In this document: one piece after another, positions 1 to 5,605 of the stretch
How the letters are laid out: every line of letters starts with the position of its first letter
Position numbering within the stretch: the stretch's first letter is position 1
Assembly (NCBI GenBank): GCA_027073945.1
Contig: JALTEL010000493.1
Span: 1-6,387, forward strand
Direction: 5' to 3'
DNA length: 6,387 nt
DNA from: Caldifarciminota bacterium
GTDB lineage: Bacteria; WOR-3; Hydrothermia; UBA1063; CAJXJZ01
Position numbers and translations under genes: made by a program
Notes under the pieces: model-generated
Told to the model about the DNA's origin: nothing
Seen by the model: only the letters and a program-made list of their open reading frames with translations
Database searches by the model: none

Positions 1-269
1 GTTACTTCCATGTCGAACACGTTGTTTTCTTCCACTTCATAGTAAAATGCCATCATCCTTTTGTATTTGTCAATGACCTGCTTATGAGGATGAAAAATGT
101 TCAGCACATCTTCAAGCGTGACTACTCCTATGAGCTTATCATCCTCAACAACGGGAAAACACTTGTAGTTTGTTTTTTTGAATAAGGATAGAAGTTCGGA
201 AAGTCCCGTATACGGGTTTACAAACACGACATTGCGCGTCATTATCTCTTTCACAGGGATTTTTTCCAT
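1..269 (-). CDS. CBS-domain protein, N-terminal part (3' end outside window)
   Basis: Reading the minus strand from the ATG at 269-267 gives 89 codons that stay open to the window edge, so the C-terminus is missing. Residues about 4-56 form one CBS motif: it starts VKEIMTRNVVFVNP, has the typical KCFPVVEDDKLIGVVT core, and ends in LEDVLNIF. CBS domains usually work in pairs that bind adenosyl ligands (AMP, ATP, SAM) and regulate an attached or partner protein. No second CBS copy is reached before the cut. The stretch after residue 56 (FHPHKQVIDKYKRMM and an acidic segment) is probably a linker or the start of another domain. The start is supported by a strong AGGAGG at 280-275, five bases upstream. 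The gene follows the small membrane protein by only 12 bases and is probably in the same transcript. Which process it regulates cannot be told from this fragment. Confidence 0.85.
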   Translation of the reverse strand, partial: MEKIPVKEIMTRNVVFVNPYTGLSELLSLFKKTNYKCFPVVEDDKLIGVVTLEDVLNIFHPHKQVIDKYKRMMAFYYEVEENNVFDMEV

Positions 270-274
270 AAATA

Positions 275-280
275 CCTCCT
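275..280 (-). promoter_or_regulatory. Ribosome binding site of the CBS-domain gene
   Basis: The minus strand reads AGGAGG five bases before the ATG at 269. This fixes the start of a gene whose reading frame continues off the window edge. Confidence 0.8.
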
Positions 281-281
281 G

Positions 282-827
282 TTACTCTGTGCGCCGGATC
301 AAAATATCCAGCAATTTTGAAAATGATACTATAAAAACAATGGCGAGAATAGTCCCTTTTACAGGACCGAGAGATACGAATAAAGTTACGATTATACCCG
401 CGGTGATGACACCCATGGCTATGGAAGGGATAGCCCATCTCTTTTTTATACCGAAGAGGAATGAAACAAGTGCCCCTGTCCATGCGCCTGTCCCGGGTAG
501 GGGAATGGCAACAAACAGAAAGAGCCCCAATACTTCCAGCCTCTTTACTATTTCACCTTTCATACGTGCCCTGTTTATCCATTTTTTCCCTATTTCTATG
601 GAATTTAATTTGCTTATAAACGGGTCTATTGCAAATAAAAGTGGTATTATTACCGCGAGATTACCGCATAGTGCGGAGATAAGCGCGGCAATAGGATGCA
701 TGCGCAGGCCCCATACACCAAAAGGGATTGCTCCTCTTAACTCCAATATGGGAAGCGCTCCTATAATTGCCACACTGATTGTGTTGGGAAGTCCGAGTGA
801 TTTTACAAAATTAATCAATACGCTCAT
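282..827 (-). CDS. Small integral membrane protein, COG2426 / Sm_multidrug_ex family
   Basis: The 181-residue protein is mostly hydrophobic. Likely membrane segments lie at about 16-39, 44-66, 100-126, 133-153 and 156-175, with a basic loop at about 80-96. Two family signatures are visible: ELRGAIPFG at 29-37, and IPLPGTGAWTG at 108-118, a Pro/Gly-rich stretch that may be a re-entrant loop. The family (PF06695) is annotated as putative small multidrug export, but I know of no firmly established function, so a transport substrate should not be assumed. Length fits the family (about 150-180 residues). The ATG at 827 lies inside the end of ribD, giving a 17-base overlap in another frame. No strong ribosome binding site precedes it, so translation probably depends on ribosomes finishing ribD. 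The start is supported by the residues leading directly into the first helix. Confidence 0.85.
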   Translation of the reverse strand: MSVLINFVKSLGLPNTISVAIIGALPILELRGAIPFGVWGLRMHPIAALISALCGNLAVIIPLLFAIDPFISKLNSIEIGKKWINRARMKGEIVKRLEVLGLFLFVAIPLPGTGAWTGALVSFLFGIKKRWAIPSIAMGVITAGIIVTLFVSLGPVKGTILAIVFIVSFSKLLDILIRRTE

Positions 828-1902
828 GTTTTAAGTATCTCAACATTATATCATTATCTATTGTTTTTTGTTCATAGAGTTCAAATGCATCATTCTCTCC
901 GATTTTAAAACTGAGTTTTGAAAACGGAGACAGACCTTTGCCGAGAATGGAGTTTGATATGAATATAATTAATTCGTCAATAAGTTCGTTTTTCAGAAAA
1001 TCCGACAGGAGCATGCTTCCGCCTTCAATGAGAACGGACTGTACTCTTTTTTCAAAAGCCTTTTTTAAAAAGCATTTAAGGGATACTGTCGAACTACCGC
1101 ACCTTATTATTTCGGTTTCATCGGGAAGTTCTGAGAATCCGACTTTCTCTGTGGTAACAATCCATTTTTTACCATGAATGCTGAAAAAATTGTATCTTTT
1201 GAAATTGTCTATACTGCGTTTTGTTATAACAAATCTGATAGGCATTTTTGCAGGGTGGACCAGTCGCGGGTTTAAAAATGGGTTATCTCTTTCCAGCGTG
1301 TTTCTTCCCACTCCGACGGCATCCACTTCTCCCCTTAATTTGTGTACCGTTCTCCTTGAATGTATGCTGGAAATCCATCTTGAATTCCCCTCTTCGTCAG
1401 CCATAAACCCGTCCAGGGACAGGGCTACCTTCCCAATGACATAAGGCATTTTGGCGCTCTGTGCCTTTATGAAAATCCTGTTCTGGAACCTGGCTTCCTT
1501 TGCAAGCACACCAACTTCGACGTCAACTCCGTTCTCTTTGAGTATTGCTATTCCTCTGCCATTAACATTGGGGTTTGGGTCCTGTATAGCTATAACCACT
1601 CTTTTAATGCCGGCTTTGATTATGGCGTCAGTACAGGGGGGGACAAGACCATAAAAGGAATGTGGCTCAAGATTTACATACATAGTGGAGTCTTTTGTAT
1701 CACCTCTTGCATCTTTTATTGCAAGCACTTCGGCATGTTCTTCACCTCTTTTCCTGTGATAACCAATGCCTATTACACGTCCTTCCTTGACAATAACCGC
1801 TCCTACCAGCGGGTTGGGGGATGTATAGCCTCTCCCTATTTCGGCGAGTTTTAATGCAAAGGACATGTAAAATTCGTCTTCTTTGCCGTGTTCCCCCTTC
1901 AA
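811..1902 (-). CDS. ribD: Bifunctional riboflavin biosynthesis protein RibD with a variant deaminase zinc site
   Basis: The 363-residue protein matches RibD: an N-terminal deaminase (EC 3.5.4.26) and a C-terminal reductase (EC 1.1.1.193), successive cytosolic steps of riboflavin synthesis. Deaminase features are TSPNPLVGAVIV at 27-38, GYH at 47-49, HAE at 56-58 (zinc His and catalytic Glu), LEP at 78-80 and PPCTDA at 88-93, followed by QDPNPNVNGRG. Unusually, the expected first Cys of the LEPC...PPC zinc motif is His81; Cys90 is kept. The usual His and Arg/Lys of the same loop are Phe83 and Leu86. The reductase half is conventional: ALSLDGFMA at 160-168, SRWIS, HKLRGEVDAVGVG and a late LIEGG. 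The start is TTG at 1902-1900, sharing TTGA with the tyrS stop, with AAAGGTG five bases upstream. An ATG at 1866 (residue 13) is possible, but the family's N-terminal length favours TTG. No other rib gene is in view. Confidence 0.93.
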   Translation of the reverse strand: MKGEHGKEDEFYMSFALKLAEIGRGYTSPNPLVGAVIVKEGRVIGIGYHRKRGEEHAEVLAIKDARGDTKDSTMYVNLEPHSFYGLVPPCTDAIIKAGIKRVVIAIQDPNPNVNGRGIAILKENGVDVEVGVLAKEARFQNRIFIKAQSAKMPYVIGKVALSLDGFMADEEGNSRWISSIHSRRTVHKLRGEVDAVGVGRNTLERDNPFLNPRLVHPAKMPIRFVITKRSIDNFKRYNFFSIHGKKWIVTTEKVGFSELPDETEIIRCGSSTVSLKCFLKKAFEKRVQSVLIEGGSMLLSDFLKNELIDELIIFISNSILGKGLSPFSKLSFKIGENDAFELYEQKTIDNDIMLRYLKHERID

Positions 1903-3074
1903 TGTTTCACCTTTAAGAATCTTCTCTTACCTATTTTTATTATGCTCTCTGTTTTGGAGTTTATAACTGCCGATGGATCTGTTACCACCTCTCCGTTTAC
2001 TCTGACTGCACGCTGTGCGAGCAGTCTACGTGCCTCGCTTTTGGACTGAACTTTGCCCGATTGATAAAGTACCTCAACAATATTTTCAGTCTCACTTTTC
2101 AAAGTGTATTCGTCTATTGTATCAGGAAGTGATTTGTCCTTGAACACTTTGTTGAAATGCTCTTCTGCATGCTTTGCATCTTTTAAAGACCACAGTAACT
2201 GTACTATTTCAAATGCCAGCTTTGCTTTGGTATCTCTGGGATTTTCTTGCATATTTTTTTCTATATCTGCGAGTTCTTTTTTCGTATAGTAAAGCACCAA
2301 TTTAAAATATTTGAGAACAAGTTCGTCGGGAATTGACATGACCTTCCCGTATATGTTCTCGGGTGGTTCTGTAAAGCCTATGTAATTGTCGTAAGATTTG
2401 GACATTTTCATCTTTCCATCGGTTCCTTCCAGCAGGGGGAGAGTTAATATAACCTGAGGTTCCTGTCCGAAGTGTCGCTGAATATCGCGCGCCAGTGCAA
2501 AATTGAATTTCTGGTCAGTACCTCCCATCTCTATATCGGCTTTTATTGCATAGGAATCATATCCCTGAAATATAGGATAGAGAAATTCATGTATGGAAAT
2601 TGGTATATTGCTCCTGTATCTTTTTTCAAAATCATCGCGTTCAAGCATTCTTGCAACTGTATAAATAGAAGTCAATTCAATGACATTTTTTGCTTTAAGT
2701 GGTGACAGCCATTCTGAATTATACCTTACTCTGGTCTTTTCGGGATCAAGAACCTTGAAAACCTGATCAAAATATGTCCTGGAATTCTCTTTTACCTCGT
2801 CCTCTGTCAGCATGGGGCGGGTTTTTGACCTGCCGGAAGGGTCTCCTATCATGGCGGTAAAATCCCCGACTATGAATACAATGTCAAAACCCAGATTTTG
2901 AAGGTCATGCAATTTTTTAAGGCATACGTAATGCCCCAGGTGAAGGTCAGGTCTTGACGGGTCTGCACCGTATTTTACAATAAGTCTCTTTTTTCTTCTG
3001 AGTTTATCAAGCAATTCCTCATACGGCAGAAGGTCAACTACATTCCTCTTTATAATAGAAAGTGCCTCTTCCAT
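1899..3074 (-). CDS. tyrS: Tyrosyl-tRNA synthetase (tyrosine--tRNA ligase)
   Basis: This class I aminoacyl-tRNA synthetase (EC 6.1.1.1) charges tRNA-Tyr with tyrosine in the cytosol. Its 391 residues are close to the usual bacterial length. The Rossmann catalytic domain carries HLGH at 45-48 (HIGH signature) in the context KYGADPSRPDLHLGH, then GDFTAMIGDPSG at 70-81, a tyrosine-pocket region with GGTDQ at 184-188, and KMSKS at 223-227. Residues about 330-391 form an S4-type RNA-binding domain (SKSEARRLLAQRAVRVNGEVV). The IGDPSGRSKTRPML segment and the overall layout resemble the TyrZ-like branch more than the classical E. coli or Bacillus TyrS; this is a judgement by eye. The ATG at 3074 has no clear Shine-Dalgarno sequence; the 17-base gap before it holds a palindrome. 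No T-box leader is possible in so short a gap. Its stop overlaps the ribD start. Confidence 0.97.
   Translation of the reverse strand: MEEALSIIKRNVVDLLPYEELLDKLRRKKRLIVKYGADPSRPDLHLGHYVCLKKLHDLQNLGFDIVFIVGDFTAMIGDPSGRSKTRPMLTEDEVKENSRTYFDQVFKVLDPEKTRVRYNSEWLSPLKAKNVIELTSIYTVARMLERDDFEKRYRSNIPISIHEFLYPIFQGYDSYAIKADIEMGGTDQKFNFALARDIQRHFGQEPQVILTLPLLEGTDGKMKMSKSYDNYIGFTEPPENIYGKVMSIPDELVLKYFKLVLYYTKKELADIEKNMQENPRDTKAKLAFEIVQLLWSLKDAKHAEEHFNKVFKDKSLPDTIDEYTLKSETENIVEVLYQSGKVQSKSEARRLLAQRAVRVNGEVVTDPSAVINSKTESIIKIGKRRFLKVKH
1908..1914 (-). promoter_or_regulatory. Ribosome binding site supporting the TTG start of ribD
   Basis: AAAGGTG on the minus strand lies inside the last codons of tyrS, five bases before the TTG at 1902. 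It is the main reason for choosing TTG over the downstream ATG at 1866, and it shows coupling of ribD to tyrS. Confidence 0.6.
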
Positions 3075-3079
3075 TTTTC

Positions 3080-3093
3080 AAAAGACGTCTTTT
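3080..3093. repeat. 14-bp perfect palindrome between the zinc-ribbon gene and tyrS
   Basis: AAAAGACGTCTTTT reads the same on both strands. It fills most of the 17-base gap and takes in two bases of the upstream stop codon (3094-3092). It sits where the tyrS ribosome binding site would be expected. It could be a protein-binding site or a weak RNA hairpin (5-bp stem, 4-base loop), but one perfect 14-bp palindrome is expected by chance in roughly two of every five windows of this size, so function is unproven. Confidence 0.35.
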
Positions 3094-3433
3094 ATGTCCA
3101 GTAAATAATTATACCACAGTTAGGACAATATTCAATTTTCTCGTTTTTGTCCTGCTTGGAATCTGTTTCGGTTGGAAGCTCCATAAAACAATTGGTACAA
3201 ATTCTGCTCACAACAGGTGCTATGCCCCTACCATACCTCTTTTTCAATTTTTCATATCTCTTCAGGACGGAGGAGGGGATTGATTTCAGGATTTCTTCAC
3301 GCACTTTCTCGAGTTTTTCAATTGAAGAGTCTTTTGTTGGGAATCCTATTTCCTTGTATTCTTTTGTAGAGGCGTCCTTGAGCATTGCTTCAATATCATT
3401 TAAAGCAATCAGTTTTTCAACGATTGAATCCAT
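3092..3433 (-). CDS. Short C4-type zinc-ribbon protein (zf-RING_7-like)
   Basis: The 113-residue protein ends in a four-cysteine zinc ribbon: C79-x2-C82 and C103-x2-C106, in the frames RICTNCFMELP and EYCPNCGIIIYW. This matches the PF02591 C4 zinc-ribbon family, including the preceding YGRGIAPV and the terminal YW. Family members are typically about 240 residues with a long N-terminal coiled coil. Here only about 75 mostly charged, helical residues come before the ribbon, so this is a reduced form, though nothing in the DNA suggests truncation. The family's role is poorly defined; a nucleic-acid or protein contact is plausible, and a transcription or chaperone role should not be assumed. The ATG at 3433 overlaps the stop of the PTS IIA gene by one base (TAATG) and has AAGGAGG four bases upstream, so the two genes are probably co-translated. 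Confidence 0.85.
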   Translation of the reverse strand: MDSIVEKLIALNDIEAMLKDASTKEYKEIGFPTKDSSIEKLEKVREEILKSIPSSVLKRYEKLKKRYGRGIAPVVSRICTNCFMELPTETDSKQDKNEKIEYCPNCGIIIYWT

Positions 3434-3891
3434 TAAACCTCCTTGGCTATGCCTTTTAGATACTCGGCGAACTTGTCAACGCCCTCTATTTTTAGATATT
3501 CTTCCCCTCTGTCCACTATTTTTTTGGCCATTCTTGCAATTTCTCCCAGTGTAATGAGATATTTTGTTCCGGGGTCATTGGGGGGAGCAATGAGTAAAAA
3601 GAACAGGTGTACGGGTTTTCCGTCGAGAGAATCGAATTCCACACCATCCTTTGACCGTCCTATTACGAGAATGACATTATCGAGTACAACACTCCTTGTG
3701 TGTGGTATGGCAATTCCCTGTCCTATACCTGTGGAACCTATGCTCTCTCTCTTTTTAAGTGCCGCAAGTATCACTTTTTCTCTATCCGCTGACAGGTTCA
3801 GAGGTCTCAGAAGCTCACTGAGAGCCTCATTCTTGGTTTTTGACTGCATGTCACATATTATTCTATCCTTTGACAGCATTTGTTCTATCAT
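3433..3891 (-). CDS. PTS IIA protein of the fructose/mannitol (PtsN-like) type
   Basis: The 152-residue protein is a free-standing PTS EIIA type-2 domain. The phosphorylated histidine is His64 in the signature GIGQGIAIPHTR (55-66), preceded by KRESIGST. The later segments VEFDSLDGKPVHLFFLLIAP and LITLGEIARM are typical of the fold. Such proteins accept phosphate from HPr or NPr. They either feed a sugar permease or, as in PtsN (EIIA-Ntr), act as regulators of transport and metabolism. No IIB or IIC gene is adjacent, and the gene follows two ABC permeases, which favours a regulatory role; that is inference. The ATG at 3891 has a strong AAGGAGG five bases upstream, just after the stop of the MalG-type gene. 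The 13-base gap and the one-base overlap with the next gene place it in the operon. Confidence 0.92.
   Translation of the reverse strand: MIEQMLSKDRIICDMQSKTKNEALSELLRPLNLSADREKVILAALKKRESIGSTGIGQGIAIPHTRSVVLDNVILVIGRSKDGVEFDSLDGKPVHLFFLLIAPPNDPGTKYLITLGEIARMAKKIVDRGEEYLKIEGVDKFAEYLKGIAKEV
3438..3444 (-). promoter_or_regulatory. Ribosome binding site of the zinc-ribbon gene
   Basis: AAGGAGG on the minus strand lies within the last codons of the PTS IIA gene, four bases before the ATG at 3433. It confirms that the short reading frame is a real gene and not a truncated tail of a longer one. Confidence 0.8.
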
Positions 3892-3896
3892 GTTAG

Positions 3897-3903
3897 CCTC
3901 CTT
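3897..3903 (-). promoter_or_regulatory. Ribosome binding site of the PTS IIA gene
   Basis: AAGGAGG on the minus strand is five bases before the ATG at 3891 and starts just past the stop codon (3907-3905) of the upstream permease gene. Confidence 0.8.
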
Positions 3904-3904
3904 T

Positions 3905-4705
3905 TTATCCTTTTACCGCACCCTGCGTTATACCTTCAATGAAATAACGCTGGGCAAATATAAATATCAATCCAATCGGAAGAATGGATAGTGTTGAAGC
4001 TGCCATTTCAAGTGTATAAGCCTCCTGGTGGGCATTCTTGAACATGGCAAGTCCAACCGGCACGGTGTACATATTTTCCGTTTGTGCCACAATTAACTGC
4101 CACAGAAAGTTTGACCAGTGAAATTGAAAATTTAACAGAAAGACAGTGGCAATAATGGGCATCATAAGCGGAATAATGAGCCCTGTGAAAATCTTGATTT
4201 CTCCTGCCCCGTCAATTCTTGCTGCTTCAAGCAGTGAATCGGGTATTTGCTTTGCAAATTGTGTCAACAAAAACAGTCCGAAAACATTGGCCAGATGCGG
4301 CACTATCATCCCCTGAAAGCTGTTCATCCATCTCAGTTTGTAAATGACAAGAAATTGAGGTATTACATACAATAATCCAGGGACCATCATTGATGATATA
4401 AATAACCAGAATAACTGGTCTTTTGCTATGAATCTGTGTTTCGCAAATGCGTATGCAGCCATAAGGGCGAATAATGTTGAGAACGTGGCTGCAAAAATAG
4501 CCACAATGGAGCTGTTTCTGAAAAAAGTAAGAAAATGATAATCATAGAGAACTTTTTTGAAGTTATCAATGGTAAAACCCGTTTTAAGGGAAAGTACAAG
4601 TCCTGTGCCCGGAGGTTTGAAGGCCGTAATGAGCATCCATAGAAAGGGAAACAATACCACTATAAGGAGTGCTGTTGCAATAAGGAAAATTATAAATTTT
4701 TTCAA
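3905..4705 (-). CDS. ABC sugar transporter permease, MalG-type
   Basis: This 266-residue inner-membrane permease is one of two channel subunits of a carbohydrate importer of the CUT1 type. It has an N-terminal helix at about 4-28 and further membrane segments at about 65-88, 98-122, 132-150, 178-194 and 238-252. The cytoplasmic EAA loop, which docks the ATPase, is EAARIDGAG at 160-168 followed by IPLMMP. The C-terminus, QRYFIEGITQGAVKG, is typical of MalG-like subunits. The start is TTG at 4705-4703, with AGAAGGA seven bases upstream; no ATG in this frame would give a complete first helix. It follows its MalF-type partner by three bases. The substrate cannot be read from the sequence; the preceding glucan-related gene suggests maltodextrins or similar oligosaccharides. 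Confidence 0.95.
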   Translation of the reverse strand: MKKFIIFLIATALLIVVLFPFLWMLITAFKPPGTGLVLSLKTGFTIDNFKKVLYDYHFLTFFRNSSIVAIFAATFSTLFALMAAYAFAKHRFIAKDQLFWLFISSMMVPGLLYVIPQFLVIYKLRWMNSFQGMIVPHLANVFGLFLLTQFAKQIPDSLLEAARIDGAGEIKIFTGLIIPLMMPIIATVFLLNFQFHWSNFLWQLIVAQTENMYTVPVGLAMFKNAHQEAYTLEMAASTLSILPIGLIFIFAQRYFIEGITQGAVKG

Positions 4706-4708
4706 TAT

Positions 4709-5605
4709 TCAATCCTTCTGACTTTTTGCGTATATAAGTGAAATGGATAGAGTTATGATAAGCAAGATAAATGCAACGGCAGCAGCTTTTCCCAGTTTCA
4801 GTTCAGAGAAAAAGTCAAATAAATAAAGACCGGTTACCTTTGTCATTCCCAGAGGAGTTCCGAAATGAAAAACCGTTGGCCCGCCGCCTGTCATAGCGTA
4901 GAATTCGGCAAAAGCGGACAGGGAGCCTATGATGCCCATGATAACGAGAAAAGTTGTCACGGGCTTAAGCAGAGGCATTGTTATGTGGAAAATTCTTTTG
5001 AGACCGCTGGCACCATCCAGAGAGGCCGCTTCGTATATTTCTTTCGGTATGTTCTGCATAGCGGCAATGTAAAGAATCATGCCGAAGCCTGCACCCTTTA
5101 AAACCATTGCAGTGGCAATAGATGGCAGAGCTGTTGCGGCATTGCCGAGGAAGCCTGTTCTGTAAATACCCCCTATTAGTGGTTTCATCATGTTTGTTAC
5201 AATACCATACCTTCCCGATAGAAGGAATGTCCAGACAATACCAACGACAAACGCATCAAGTACGAACGGAAGGAAGTATCCTGCTCTGTAAATTGAATTG
5301 ATGCGGAAGGGAACTCTCATAAGTAAAGCAAGACCGAGCGATAATATGATTCCCCCCGGTATTATCAGTGCCGCATAATATAATGTAACGAGCAATGCCC
5401 ACCAGAATCGCGTGTCCTTCAATATATAAGTATAGTTTTTCAGCCCGACGAACTGAAGACCTCCGAATACATCCTGAAAATTGGTTACTTTGTGAAATGA
5501 GAGAACAAGAGAGTAGATAAAGGGAAAACCCAGAAAAATCAGGAATATGAATAGAAACGGAGCTATAAACGCATAGGAAATCAGGTTTTCCCTTAATCTG
5601 TTCAT
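4709..5605 (-). CDS. ABC sugar transporter permease, MalF/UgpA-type
   Basis: The 298-residue protein is the partner permease of the MalG-type subunit in the inner membrane. Membrane segments lie at about 11-36, 68-96, 106-128, 160-182, 214-236 and 272-292. The ATPase-docking EAA loop is EAASLDGAS at 192-200, followed by FHITMPLLKP. MTGGGP at 238-243 is the conserved stretch before the last periplasmic loop. It lacks the long N-terminal extension and large periplasmic domain of E. coli MalF, and so resembles the shorter MsmF/UgpA/LacF layout. The ATG at 5605 shares one base with the stop of the upstream gene (TAATG) and has no evident Shine-Dalgarno sequence, so re-initiation after the upstream gene is likely. 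Neither an ATPase (MalK/MsmK) nor a substrate-binding protein is present; in many bacteria a shared ATPase is encoded elsewhere. Confidence 0.95.
   Translation of the reverse strand: MNRLRENLISYAFIAPFLFIFLIFLGFPFIYSLVLSFHKVTNFQDVFGGLQFVGLKNYTYILKDTRFWWALLVTLYYAALIIPGGIILSLGLALLMRVPFRINSIYRAGYFLPFVLDAFVVGIVWTFLLSGRYGIVTNMMKPLIGGIYRTGFLGNAATALPSIATAMVLKGAGFGMILYIAAMQNIPKEIYEAASLDGASGLKRIFHITMPLLKPVTTFLVIMGIIGSLSAFAEFYAMTGGGPTVFHFGTPLGMTKVTGLYLFDFFSELKLGKAAAVAFILLIITLSISLIYAKSQKD
4713..4719 (-). promoter_or_regulatory. Ribosome binding site supporting the TTG start of the MalG-type permease
   Basis: AGAAGGA on the minus strand ends seven bases before the TTG at 4705 and overlaps the last codons of the MalF-type gene. 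It supports the non-ATG start. Confidence 0.6.

Noticed and set aside
145..483. 112-codon minus-strand frame across the membrane-gene/CBS junction
   Set aside because: It overlaps two well-supported genes in another frame and has a low-quality, Cys- and Arg-rich translation with no domain.
178..834. 218-codon open frame on the plus strand
   Set aside because: It lies opposite the COG2426 membrane gene and the CBS gene, both of which match known families. Its translation has no recognisable domain, and the plus strand shows no ribosome binding site of note there.
3075..3091. T-box or other riboswitch leader of tyrS
   Set aside because: The gap between the upstream stop and the tyrS ATG is only 17 bases, far too short for a T-box.
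3080..3093. Intrinsic terminator before tyrS
   Set aside because: The palindrome could form at most a 5-bp A/U-rich stem with no GC-rich core, and genes continue in the same direction on both sides.
3443..3991. 182-codon open frame on the plus strand
   Set aside because: It is antisense to the PTS IIA gene, whose His64 motif and ribosome binding site are clear. The plus-strand product looks like reverse-frame translation.
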